From Sporocytophaga sp. (GTDB lineage Bacteria; Bacteroidota; Bacteroidia; Cytophagales; Cytophagaceae), in contig NZ_JAGHZZ010000007.1 in the NCBI RefSeq assembly GCF_017745095.1, forward strand, positions 1 to 64,000: a DNA stretch of 64,000 bases, written 5' to 3'. A program made the translations under genes and the position numbers. Each line of letters starts with the position of its first letter. The first letter of the stretch is position 1. The notes beneath the pieces were generated by a model. The model worked only from the letters and a program-made list of their open reading frames with translations. It was not told where the DNA came from and did not search any database. Positions 46,080-55,234 of the stretch are shown piece by piece.

Positions 46080-46113
46080 AAACAAGGCTACCATTTGCAT
46101 AGTAGCCTTGTTT
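46080..46113 (-). terminator. Terminator of the CUB-like/CARDB gene
   Basis: AAACAAGGCTAC (46080-46091) pairs perfectly with GTAGCCTTGTTT (46102-46113). It lies 40 bases past the stop codon at 46154 on the minus strand. Confidence 0.85.
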
Positions 46114-46153
46114 AAAATTGGATTATATAAATATTATAAATAGAATCTTCAAT

Positions 46154-47974
46154 CTATCTCTTTATAAATTTTCTTGTCTCTACAGAGCCATCAGGCAACG
46201 TCAGCAACAATAAATAATTTCCAGATCCAAAATCAGCAAGATCCAAAATTGATTCATTAGAAAATGACTTCATCAATTTTCCATCATTAGAATAAACCTT
46301 TCCTACAAACTGATTTATGCCTTGTGGCATATTTATCTGAAGAAAAGAACTTGCAGGATTAGGACCTATTGTAAACTCTTCTATAAAACTATTTCTTGTT
46401 GATGCTACCGCAGGACAAGAAATTTCAGCTTCAAATCCGTTATTCATAGACGCAAACGAGTTAGAAGAATTTAACAGTATGGTCAAAGGCTTGCCCGGTT
46501 CTGAAGCTGTAAACGTTTTTTTATTCTCTTCAGTAAAATCATCAGTGATCTCTTCCAAAAGATTAGAAGAAGAACCTCCATCCCCATCATAAATCTTTAA
46601 ATCATCAAAGATACCAAGGCTCACATTATTTAAAGTAACCGCAACAAGCTTATCAGAGCTTTCAGGATAAATTGTCATACTTCCATCTGTAGGAACTTCA
46701 TAAATATCATCAGGACCTCCATTATCATAAACAAGTCCTGTGCAAGTATGAATTACGGTATTACCTGTTACTGGTAGTAATAAAGCTTTTGCTATACTAT
46801 TATCAACTTTAAAGGAATCTATCAATACGCTCTCTCCTACCAGTGATAACTTCCCTTCCGGGTCTAACTGAAGAAAAACATAGTATGTTCCATTCTGAGT
46901 AAAACCGTGTTCTGAAGGAATAAATGAACCTACATAAGGATCAAACATATAGCTATCTACATCAGTAAATGTTCCTGCGGCAAATTGTGCAGAGGTATTT
47001 TTAATATCTTTTGTAGTACCTGCTTTTACCACCCAGTCAAGACTTGGAATAGTCTGTAATTCTCCGTCAGATTCAGCTTTAAATTCAAAACTAAACTTAT
47101 TATCTGCATTATTAGCTCCCGGAACAAGCTCCCAGTCTTCTATAGACGCAGAAATATTAGGTTCTACAACATAAATACTATCTATTGTAAAATTATTGGT
47201 TTCATCTGACTCCGGAAATAAATTATCATAATCCATTACGGTGAAAAAATAATACTTCCCTACAGGAACTTCCAATGGAATTTGTAAAATGCCTTCATTG
47301 ATATACGTGAGTGTTCCTTTATAGATAGAAGTATAGACATCTTCGTAAACTTTGAGATCACTTGCATCCAGCATTTTATCTTTGGAAATAAAATAACTCA
47401 TCTTAAAAGGCCCTGTAGGCGTCTCTGATCCATTTTGTGGAGACGATTCCGTTCCGAGATTTACTCCCTTAGACACAGTATCGGAAATCATTCCAGAACC
47501 ATCGCTCAGATAAAAATCATAAGCAGGATATTCATCTATACACTCAATAGTAAAATCAAGACCAGATGCTTCATATCCTGCTTTGAATCTTAAAGTAATC
47601 GCCCCATTGACGGGAGAACCATAGAATACATCATAAGGTCCAGAGCTTGGGACAAGAAAGCTTTCAAATGTCAATGACTTTGCACTGGTATTATCACCGA
47701 AATAAATTTCAAGTTCTGAAAAATAAGCAGTGTAATCATTAAGTGTAAGTTTAACAAACTTTCCGTTTTCAGGAAGTATCGTTACTATTCCTTCGGATTC
47801 GGGAGTATAATTTCCATCAGCCCCGCCATCATCATACAAATGACCTGAACAGGTTGTAATTGTTGTACTCCCGGAAGTTGGAAATTTAAATGTTTGAGCG
47901 ACCGCATCAAGATTAAAAAAAAGAGCGCCGACAAGCATTATGGATGCCAATTGATTAGATAAAAGTTTTTTCAT
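46154..47974 (-). CDS. Secreted CUB-like and CARDB domain protein with T9SS tail
   Basis: A 606-residue secreted protein with a signal peptide ending AVAQ (residue 27). Two CUB-like domains are recognisable from the pattern TTCSGHLYDDGGADGNY and its second copy HTCTGLVYDNGGPDDIY (about 38-145 and about 405-515). Between them (about 150-390) are two CARDB-like adhesion domains (YPAYDFYLSDGSG...YEDVY, then VEPNISASIEDWEL). A Por-type T9SS tail begins near FTIGPNPASSFLQINM. It has no visible enzyme motif and is probably a surface adhesin or scaffold. It is monocistronic, with its own terminator, 285 bases from the adhesin operon on the same strand and divergent from the barrel gene at 48177. Confidence 0.85.
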   Translation of the reverse strand: MKKLLSNQLASIMLVGALFFNLDAVAQTFKFPTSGSTTITTCSGHLYDDGGADGNYTPESEGIVTILPENGKFVKLTLNDYTAYFSELEIYFGDNTSAKSLTFESFLVPSSGPYDVFYGSPVNGAITLRFKAGYEASGLDFTIECIDEYPAYDFYLSDGSGMISDTVSKGVNLGTESSPQNGSETPTGPFKMSYFISKDKMLDASDLKVYEDVYTSIYKGTLTYINEGILQIPLEVPVGKYYFFTVMDYDNLFPESDETNNFTIDSIYVVEPNISASIEDWELVPGANNADNKFSFEFKAESDGELQTIPSLDWVVKAGTTKDIKNTSAQFAAGTFTDVDSYMFDPYVGSFIPSEHGFTQNGTYYVFLQLDPEGKLSLVGESVLIDSFKVDNSIAKALLLPVTGNTVIHTCTGLVYDNGGPDDIYEVPTDGSMTIYPESSDKLVAVTLNNVSLGIFDDLKIYDGDGGSSSNLLEEITDDFTEENKKTFTASEPGKPLTILLNSSNSFASMNNGFEAEISCPAVASTRNSFIEEFTIGPNPASSFLQINMPQGINQFVGKVYSNDGKLMKSFSNESILDLADFGSGNYLLLLTLPDGSVETRKFIKR

Positions 47975-48176
47975 AGAAAATAAATTAACAAAAATTAAAA
48001 TTTTACTAAAGATAAGAGATTATTGGAATTTCACATGATTCAGAAAATGAGCATACTATGTAAAAATGAAATTTATTCAAAGATAAAACCCAATCAACTC
48101 AACCTATTCCAATTAACATTTTTTTAACATTTCCCTGAAGCCCCTGTTTAAACATAAGAATCTTCTCTTCGACAAC

Positions 48177-50765
48177 GTGAAATTGATATATAAACATTTT
48201 TATTATATAACCTTGTTACTTTGGTTTTTCGGGATACATCAAGGCATTGCACAAGAGAGCCAACAACCCAAAGGAATTCTGATTACCACTATTCCTAACA
48301 AAAATTATAAAGCAGGTTTTGTAAAAAGAATACTTCTCGGCACTCACTATAGAAAAGAGTGGACAACACCTATACAGGTAAAAGTATTCAAAGCCGACAC
48401 TGCTTTTGGAGGTCTTACTCCTATGAAACAAGGCGGCAGCAGACAAACAACCAACCTGCACCTCAAAGATTCAATCGGACGACAATATGTGATCAGATCT
48501 ATTAACAAAACTCCAACACGTGTTCTTGAAGATGAATTTCAGAAAACTGTCATTGCAAAAATTCTGCAAGATCAGGCCTCTTCAGAAAACCCATATGGCC
48601 AACTGGTAATTCCACCACTTGCCAGAGCAGCAAGAGTTTTTTATACAAACCCTAAACTCATCTACATTCCTTATGATTCTTCATTAGGGAAATTTGCCCC
48701 CACCTTTGCAAACATGCTTGCTTTTATAGAAGAAAGACCTGATGAAGACATGTCTCATCTTGCCAGTTCAGGAAATTCAAAGAATGTTGTAAGCACCAGA
48801 AAAATGTTTGAGAAAAAATTCAAGGACAATGACAACATTGTTGACTATAGATTATTTGCCAGAACCAGACTTTTTGATATGCTGATTGGTGATTGGGGAA
48901 GACATGAAGACCAGTGGAGATGGGCTACTTATGACTATGGAAACGGAACATTATTCAAACCTATTCCAAGAGATAGAGACCATGTATTTTATAAAGCCGA
49001 TGGAGTAATTCCTTATATAGCCAGCCAAAAATGGGCCATTCGTAACAATGAAAACTTCACTTATAAATATAAAGATATTATAGGGCTCAACATGAGTGCA
49101 AAATCTCTAGACAGGCCATTGCTCGCTGCTCTAACAAGACAAGATTGGCTTGATATTGCTGATAGCCTAAAAGCTGAATTGACAGATAAGGTTATTGAAG
49201 ATGCCGTTAAACATATGCCTGAGAATATTTATCCTCTTCATGGAAGTGAAATTACCGCAAAGTTAAAATCACGCCGTGACGAGCTGGGTAAGGCTGCTGT
49301 AAAGTATTACAAACTTCTGGCAAAAGATATAGATGTAGTTGGCTCATCAAAAAAGGAAACTTTTATCGTCAACAGACTGGAAGGTCACAATACAGAAGTA
49401 ACGGTATTAAACAGTGATTCCGACACCATATTTCACAGATTGGTATTCGGAAAAGAAACCAGAGAAATCAGGTTATATGGACTAGGGGGAGATGATGTAT
49501 TCAACATCACAGGAAGACACAGTAGGCATTCTCAAGTGAGAGTTATAAAAGACGACCATGCGAAAGAACTAAATGATAGTATCAATAATGCAAGTTTCTT
49601 CAATCAATACTCATATGTAACGGGAAATCTGGGGAACCAGTTAATGAACAATACAAAGATCATCTTCATGAGGTCCGATGCGAGAAATACGGAATCACCT
49701 GCATACGATAGATCCGATTATGAATATAATCTTACCACAATCAGACCTTCAATTCAATACAACGTTGATGACGGAATATTTTTGGGAATAGGTTTATTGC
49801 GAAAATCATTTGGATTCCGAAAGTATCCATATGCAACGTACCACTCGGGAACCATCAACTATTCAACTCGTACGCAAGCTTTTTCAATTAACTATTTCGG
49901 GGATTTCAAGAAAGTAGCAGGAAAGTGGAACCTCATGCTGGATGCATTGGTATTCGGTCCCAAATATGCACTCAATTATTTTGGAATGGGCAATGAAACC
50001 CAAATTGCCTCAGACACCTCTATTGATTATTACAGGGTAAAAGCCCATAACTTCAGGTTTGCACCGCTCTTCTATAAAAATTTAAATACCAAAATGATCT
50101 TTGGAATAGGTCCACAATTTCAGTATGTGGAAATTGAAGATACACCTGGTCGTTTTATCTCCACTCCACAAGCAGAAACTACACCTGCTGATTTCGACAG
50201 AAACAATTATCTGGGAGTGAAATTATTCTATCAGTACAATACCCTTGATAATAATATCTTTCCTAAAAGGGGGATAAGATTCAATACTCAAATCACTTAT
50301 TTCAAAGAAATAAGCAAGACACAGCAGTTTGTAAACATAGCTCCTGATATATCATTCTTCTACACTCCCAAGTTCATGAAATTTACAACCTTCGCCACAA
50401 GAATCGGTGGAGGTACTAATCTTGGCTCATTTAAATTCTTCCAGTCCAATACCCTGGGAGGTACTACAAATTTGAGAGGCTATAGAAGAACCAGATACTA
50501 TGGACGGTCAAGTTTCTATCAAAACATCGAAGCCAGGATAAAATTAGCTGATGTGAACTTTTACCTCTTCCCAGGTAAAATAGGGTTGATTTTATTCTTC
50601 GATTACGGTCGTGTATGGGCTGATAACGAAACGTCACACGAACTTCATTACGGATACGGACCAGGACTTTATCTACAGATACATAATAGATTAGCCTTTA
50701 CGGGAACATACGGTTTAAGTACAGATAAAAGCTACTTCAACCTCCAATTAGGATTTTTATTCTAA
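48177..50765 (+). CDS. BamA/TamA-like outer-membrane barrel with N-terminal kinase-like region
   Basis: An 862-residue outer-membrane protein. The GTG at 48177 gives a proper signal peptide (cleaved near GIAQ, residue 26); the next in-frame ATG (48423) would be far too late. From about residue 500 the protein is a D15/surface-antigen barrel: GTTNLRGYRRTRYYGRSS is the conserved lid/barrel motif, and the chain ends NLQLGFLF with a terminal aromatic residue. The N-terminal half is unusual. GGLTPMKQGGSRQTTNLHL and QYVIRSINK resemble a Gly-rich loop and a following basic residue, and RLFDMLIGDWGRHEDQWRW with IPRDRDHVF resembles the catalytic-loop and metal motifs of HipA/Fam20-type kinases. The kinase reading is inference. 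The family is known in Bacteroidota as a BamA/TamA-family protein of unknown role. It is monocistronic. Confidence 0.82.
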   Translation: MKLIYKHFYYITLLLWFFGIHQGIAQESQQPKGILITTIPNKNYKAGFVKRILLGTHYRKEWTTPIQVKVFKADTAFGGLTPMKQGGSRQTTNLHLKDSIGRQYVIRSINKTPTRVLEDEFQKTVIAKILQDQASSENPYGQLVIPPLARAARVFYTNPKLIYIPYDSSLGKFAPTFANMLAFIEERPDEDMSHLASSGNSKNVVSTRKMFEKKFKDNDNIVDYRLFARTRLFDMLIGDWGRHEDQWRWATYDYGNGTLFKPIPRDRDHVFYKADGVIPYIASQKWAIRNNENFTYKYKDIIGLNMSAKSLDRPLLAALTRQDWLDIADSLKAELTDKVIEDAVKHMPENIYPLHGSEITAKLKSRRDELGKAAVKYYKLLAKDIDVVGSSKKETFIVNRLEGHNTEVTVLNSDSDTIFHRLVFGKETREIRLYGLGGDDVFNITGRHSRHSQVRVIKDDHAKELNDSINNASFFNQYSYVTGNLGNQLMNNTKIIFMRSDARNTESPAYDRSDYEYNLTTIRPSIQYNVDDGIFLGIGLLRKSFGFRKYPYATYHSGTINYSTRTQAFSINYFGDFKKVAGKWNLMLDALVFGPKYALNYFGMGNETQIASDTSIDYYRVKAHNFRFAPLFYKNLNTKMIFGIGPQFQYVEIEDTPGRFISTPQAETTPADFDRNNYLGVKLFYQYNTLDNNIFPKRGIRFNTQITYFKEISKTQQFVNIAPDISFFYTPKFMKFTTFATRIGGGTNLGSFKFFQSNTLGGTTNLRGYRRTRYYGRSSFYQNIEARIKLADVNFYLFPGKIGLILFFDYGRVWADNETSHELHYGYGPGLYLQIHNRLAFTGTYGLSTDKSYFNLQLGFLF

Positions 50766-50891
50766 AAAATTGTATTATTTATAAAAATACCTATTTACGG
50801 TATTGAAAAATACTATAATAAATTAGAATATTGCAACGTTAATTTGTAAATTCAAGTAAAAGAGGCAATTAACCTTCTAAAACTTTCAATT

Positions 50892-51305
50892 ATGGCTAAA
50901 ATGTTAATGGAGCTCAAAAGTCACAAAGAAAATTACCTTATGATTAATAATGATGCTTCAGACCTGGGAATTCTTGAATTCTATGGTAATCATAATGATT
51001 TAACAAAGCCTTACTATATTCAGATCAGATCGGTAAAAAACCCTGTTATAAAAGGGGAATTTATTAAAAATGATAGCCAGGCCGAAACTGAGGCTAAGGT
51101 TTATCTCTATTTTGACGAATTTACTTTTGGCAAAATCTGGACCATCGTAAGCAGCAATTCCTCTATATTTTTAGATCTTTCTGTAAGTGAAAGCGAACAT
51201 TTCAGGTTTGACAGACATGGAGAGCTTATTTATACCAAAAGGTATACTTTCAAAGAAGCTTCTTTAAAACTTAGTTCATTTCATCAGAAGGAATGGGTTT
51301 ATTAA
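50892..51305 (+). CDS. Conserved-type hypothetical protein, 137 residues
   Basis: A 137-residue protein with no signal peptide, no membrane segment and no motif I recognise. It is predicted beta-rich with alternating hydrophobic stretches (GILEFYGN, KVYLYFDEFTFGKIW, SSIFLDLSVSESEHFRF). The start MAKMLMELKSHKENY fits an ordinary cytosolic protein. It is a single gene between the barrel gene and the convergent HAD gene, with 126 bases upstream and a gap of only 54 bases to the convergent stop at 51360. Function unknown. Confidence 0.6.
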   Translation: MAKMLMELKSHKENYLMINNDASDLGILEFYGNHNDLTKPYYIQIRSVKNPVIKGEFIKNDSQAETEAKVYLYFDEFTFGKIWTIVSSNSSIFLDLSVSESEHFRFDRHGELIYTKRYTFKEASLKLSSFHQKEWVY

Positions 51306-51359
51306 AAATACGAATCCATTTTTAACTCTAATAAATAAGAACTTACGTTTCAACCTTGT

Positions 51360-52352
51360 TTATTTATTTTTAAAAACTATTTTCCAGTCATCTTTAATAC
51401 TTATAACATTCCAGCCATTTGCAGCGGCAGCTTGGAGAGAAGCATTGTCTTTTTCCTGATAGCTGAATTCTCTTACTGCATCATTGTGGTTGATTAAAAG
51501 TTGAAATGAAGCTCCTTTTCTTTCATCTGAGTAGGTAAGCATAGCGATATCTCCTCCTGATTTTTCATTACCTGCAACAAACACTGGGACCTTTCCTATA
51601 TGATAGCTGATATTGACAGGCTTCTCTTCTTTATCATTAAAACTTTGCATTACAGTATCTCTCCATAATACATGTTTCCCGTCCACTTTTTTAAACTCCA
51701 ATTTCAATTTACTACCTATTACCTGCTGTACAGGTACTCCATAAATATCATCTGAAAAAGCTCTGATAAATTCTGCATTACCCCCTGAGCAGATCCAAGT
51801 CTCAAACCCTTTATCTCTCAAAAATGCTAAAAGTTCCAGCATGGGTTGATATCCTAATGAAGTAAATGGTACATTGAATCTTGGATGCTTTTCTTTCTGA
51901 AGAAAGGTAGTAATGTCTTTTTCAAATGTTCCCTCAGTTTTATTGCCATATGCAGCTAATGCCAATTCCATGATTCCTTTGTGGTTATTCAATTCAAAGA
52001 AAGCTGTATCTTTTTCGATCACAGCTTTAAAGGGTTCTTTTGTTTTCAAAGAAGGATCTTTGGCAATCATTGCCTTCACAGTCTTTAGTAGGAACACCCC
52101 TTCTATAAGAGGCTGTTCCGGCCATAACGTGCCATCATTATCAAATACAGCTATACGGTTTTCAGTCTCTATATAATCATTACTACCTTCTCTTGTTACC
52201 TTCTCCACAAATCCAAGGATTGCCTTTTTATTCATCCCTTCCTTCCATGAAGGAAGGGGATCAATACTATTTAAATAATTAACAGAGGAAAATAAAATTG
52301 CTGTTGCTACTGAAAGAAGCAACAGCATGATCCTTTTAAATATTACATTCAT
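51360..52352 (-). CDS. Exported HAD-superfamily hydrolase
   Basis: A 330-residue HAD-family phosphatase-type enzyme with an N-terminal hydrophobic signal (residues about 7-28). Motif I is AVFDNDGTLWPEQPL (DxDGT), motif II is ICSGGNAEFIRAF, and the acidic motif IV is GNEKSGGDIAML. Enzymes with this set hydrolyse small phosphorylated substrates; export suggests a periplasmic role. The gene ends the minus-strand series brkB, SulP, SulP, FGE, HAD and lies 72 bases after the FGE stop. Its substrate is not readable. HAD proteins of this kind occur next to sulfatase-maturation genes in related bacteria, but that is recall and not shown here. Confidence 0.82.
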   Translation of the reverse strand: MNVIFKRIMLLLLSVATAILFSSVNYLNSIDPLPSWKEGMNKKAILGFVEKVTREGSNDYIETENRIAVFDNDGTLWPEQPLIEGVFLLKTVKAMIAKDPSLKTKEPFKAVIEKDTAFFELNNHKGIMELALAAYGNKTEGTFEKDITTFLQKEKHPRFNVPFTSLGYQPMLELLAFLRDKGFETWICSGGNAEFIRAFSDDIYGVPVQQVIGSKLKLEFKKVDGKHVLWRDTVMQSFNDKEEKPVNISYHIGKVPVFVAGNEKSGGDIAMLTYSDERKGASFQLLINHNDAVREFSYQEKDNASLQAAAANGWNVISIKDDWKIVFKNK

Positions 52353-52424
52353 TGATGATGATGATTATTTTTAAGCTTTACGGTTTTCACATTCCGCTTA
52401 AGTATTACTCCCTTTTCTTAAAAC

Positions 52425-53414
52425 TTACACCTTTTTGTTTTCAACTCTTACAATGCATCTGAACCCTATGTGGCAGGATCCTGAATCAATCATTTGAGGA
52501 GAGCGGGCTGCCGGTCTGAAACGAAAACAGTAATTGGGGGCACAGAGATGACTTCCTCCTTTAAGAACCTTTCGTGGTATTTTTATATCAGGTTGATGAG
52601 GATCAAAACTAGCATCTCTTTCTCCTCCCCGAGGATTAGATGGGATACAACATGCTTTTGATTTATCTACTTTATGCCTTGAGACAAACCAGTCCTGGGT
52701 CCACTCCCATACATTGCCACACATATCATGCAGGCCATAACCATTTGGTGGATATACTCCTACAGGTGAAGTTCCTTCATAACCATCAAGGTTAAAGTTC
52801 TGCCATGGGAACTCTCCTTGCCAGAAATTAGCCATCATCTTTTTGTTTGGGGTCATCTCATCTCCCCATTCAAAAATTTTACCTTCTTGGCCACCTCTTG
52901 ATGCGAACTCCCATTCTGCTTCTGTAGGAAGTTCTTTGCCAATCCATTTAGCATAAGCTTCCACATCTTCCCAGGCTACATGTGTTACTGGATGTTCCCA
53001 TCTACCTTCCAGATCACTATTGGGACCTTCTGGATGTCTCCAGTTTGCCCCGTGTATAAAAGCCCACCAGTTCATATAATTATTCAGATCAACTCTTTTG
53101 GAAGGCTTTTGAAAAACAAGCGAACCAGGCAGAAGCATGGAAGGATCAGCACCTGGATAGTCTTCCGCATTTAGAGGTCTTTCCGCTACGGTAACATAGG
53201 AAGTCTCCTGTACAAATCTTTCAAATTCCTGATTGGTAACATTGAACTTATCCATCCAGAATCCTTCTACCTGAACCTCATGAGCAGGACTTTCCTCTGG
53301 ATAATGTTTATCTGATCCCATCGTAAACTTCCCACCTGGCACCCAGACCATACATGGATGAGGGGCATCATTAACTATATCAGATTTATCAGGACGAATA
53401 GTAATATCTTTCAT
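52425..53414 (-). CDS. Formylglycine-generating enzyme (sulfatase activator)
   Basis: A 329-residue FGE/SUMF1-fold protein, cytosolic and without a signal peptide. The family signatures are WVPGGKFTMGSD near the start, TEAEWEFASRGG in the middle, and DMCGNVWEWTQDW. The catalytic pair is present: GGSHLC291 and APNYC296, followed by FRFRPAARSPQMIDSGSCHIGFRC. Active FGEs use this C-x4-C pair to oxidise the CxPxR cysteine of sulfatases to formylglycine; proteins of the fold that lack the pair do other jobs. The start is the ATG at 53414; the frame also opens at a TTG 24 bases upstream. It follows the SulP gene by 60 bases and precedes the HAD gene. Two sulfatases with C-S-P-[ST]-R motifs lie about 22-25 kb away. 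Confidence 0.92.
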   Translation of the reverse strand: MKDITIRPDKSDIVNDAPHPCMVWVPGGKFTMGSDKHYPEESPAHEVQVEGFWMDKFNVTNQEFERFVQETSYVTVAERPLNAEDYPGADPSMLLPGSLVFQKPSKRVDLNNYMNWWAFIHGANWRHPEGPNSDLEGRWEHPVTHVAWEDVEAYAKWIGKELPTEAEWEFASRGGQEGKIFEWGDEMTPNKKMMANFWQGEFPWQNFNLDGYEGTSPVGVYPPNGYGLHDMCGNVWEWTQDWFVSRHKVDKSKACCIPSNPRGGERDASFDPHQPDIKIPRKVLKGGSHLCAPNYCFRFRPAARSPQMIDSGSCHIGFRCIVRVENKKV

Positions 53415-53474
53415 AGGTATGCATCTGTTGTAAACCAATGATACAAACCTCCTGTAAAAATATATGTTTAAAAG

Positions 53475-55139
53475 TTACTGCTGCTCTTTAATCCACTGAT
53501 ATCCATCTCTGCGGGCGTGCATCAAAGGTCTTCCTAATTCAGAATCAAAACGATACACATTTTCTTTCCCTATCTCTTCTAACAAATCTGTTCTGTCCAG
53601 CTGATGATAAACTAACTGGCCTACTCCCACCAATTTCAAAATACAATTATGTTCTTTAAGATGTTCATCATATTCTTTAATAACAGTAATAAATGTACTT
53701 CCAATCTCTTTTCTTCCACGCAATCCTATAATCACTACAGAATGTTCTGCATTATCAGCATTTGGCAAAAGGTCCTTTAGCACGTATGCTCCTGCGAAGA
53801 AAAGACTACCGGATGGATGTAGCATTATCACTTCATTGCTTTTGATTTCGGATGGCGGGGGAATTTCTTTAAGAAAACCATCATCTGCCACTGTCACTGC
53901 TTTTAACTTAACTCTATTAGAAGCCTCTACTGTATGCAAGATAAAAGTAAGTATCACAGATCCAAGCACAGCAAACTGAATAGGGACGGAGAGAGTAGCT
54001 ATAAAAGTAACCCCCATAATACATCTGGACTGAATACTTGTTTCCCATATTGTAAAAATCCCTTCCCGGTTAAGAGATGAAAAACCGGAGATGATCAATA
54101 TTCCTCCTAAAGCCGCCATTGGTAATTGTTCTATGAAGGCACTCATTGTAAATACAAGCAATGCAATCAATATGGCTGAAATAAAACCAGACCATCTTGA
54201 ATATGCTCCTGCCGAAGTCAATACTGACGTATGACTTACTGACCCACCAACCGGGATTCCTGTAAAAATTCCAGAAATGACATTAGCAACTCCTTCACCT
54301 CTTAAATCCTTACTCGAGTCCGGATATTTTCCGTTAGGGTTTGGTCTCATATGACTCACACCTGCACCTTGTATGAAACCTATTAAAGCAATGGCTAAAG
54401 ATGAAATTAAAACGTCTGGAATAATTTCATACTTGGGTAATACAAATGAAGGCAATTCATTTGGAATTTTATTTTCATTCCCTACAAGTTTGAGGGTTGA
54501 TATTTTTACAAAAAAAGTTATAAGCGTTGCTACTGCTAAAGAAAAAAACATAGCAAAATTTTTGAGTCTGGTTCTTTCTAGATAAAGTATCAGAAGGATT
54601 GTCAACATTGCTATGCCAATTGCATATAGATTCCATTCTTTGTGGTGTAAAATAACATCCACAGCCTTCATTACCTTATTACTATGCTTACTTCCATAAT
54701 AACCGGAAACATCGGCAAACTGACTCAGAACAATAGTTATAGCTACTGCACTCAAAAAGCCTCGCATCACAGAATTTGAAACAAATCTCATGAGAAAGCC
54801 AAGTCTAAAAATACCCATCAGTATCTGGATAAGACCAGCTAGAACTGTAATCAATACCAGCACGGCAATCTTCTCATCTTCACTAATGCCATGCAGTGCA
54901 CTCCTAGTTGCCAAAGCAAGTGCCCCGGTGGTTGACACAACCATGTATACAGAACTAGTAGTCCAGGATCCAATAAAAGGGCCGATAATAGAGGCATACA
55001 AACCATGAATAGGATTCATACCGGCCATAGCACCAAGGGCCATACCTTCAGGAAGTGCCGCAATGCTTCCAATAGCTGCTGCTATTATATCCTGAGGGAA
55101 CTTCAGTTTTTTGCCACTATGCTTCTTCTTCTCACTCAT
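53475..55139 (-). CDS. SulP-family anion transporter, copy 2
   Basis: A 554-residue SulP/SLC26-type transporter: about ten to fourteen hydrophobic helices over residues 12-415, with the signature GIHGLYA-like NPIHGLYASIIGPFIGSW and the Gly-rich SHTSVLTSAGAYSRWSGF, then a C-terminal STAS domain (about 440-550, VVIIGLRGRKEIGSTFI). Such proteins move sulfate, bicarbonate or other anions. It is a tandem paralogue of 55235-56899, with the same length and, by eye, about two thirds identity. Sequence upstream of its start also matches the other copy's upstream sequence, evidence of a tandem duplication. It is the third gene of the brkB-to-HAD unit. Confidence 0.9.
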   Translation of the reverse strand: MSEKKKHSGKKLKFPQDIIAAAIGSIAALPEGMALGAMAGMNPIHGLYASIIGPFIGSWTTSSVYMVVSTTGALALATRSALHGISEDEKIAVLVLITVLAGLIQILMGIFRLGFLMRFVSNSVMRGFLSAVAITIVLSQFADVSGYYGSKHSNKVMKAVDVILHHKEWNLYAIGIAMLTILLILYLERTRLKNFAMFFSLAVATLITFFVKISTLKLVGNENKIPNELPSFVLPKYEIIPDVLISSLAIALIGFIQGAGVSHMRPNPNGKYPDSSKDLRGEGVANVISGIFTGIPVGGSVSHTSVLTSAGAYSRWSGFISAILIALLVFTMSAFIEQLPMAALGGILIISGFSSLNREGIFTIWETSIQSRCIMGVTFIATLSVPIQFAVLGSVILTFILHTVEASNRVKLKAVTVADDGFLKEIPPPSEIKSNEVIMLHPSGSLFFAGAYVLKDLLPNADNAEHSVVIIGLRGRKEIGSTFITVIKEYDEHLKEHNCILKLVGVGQLVYHQLDRTDLLEEIGKENVYRFDSELGRPLMHARRDGYQWIKEQQ

Positions 55140-55234
55140 TTTTAGGGTAAAAAGATTTTATATTTTGTAGGTTAGTTATTCCCAGTATACTTTAGAACCT
55201 CCGAATAATACAAGCTCGTAGATATGTTTAAAAG

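Noticed and set aside
46154-47974. Protease-associated CUB protein
   Set aside because: CUB-like folds are present, but there are no catalytic motifs anywhere in the protein.
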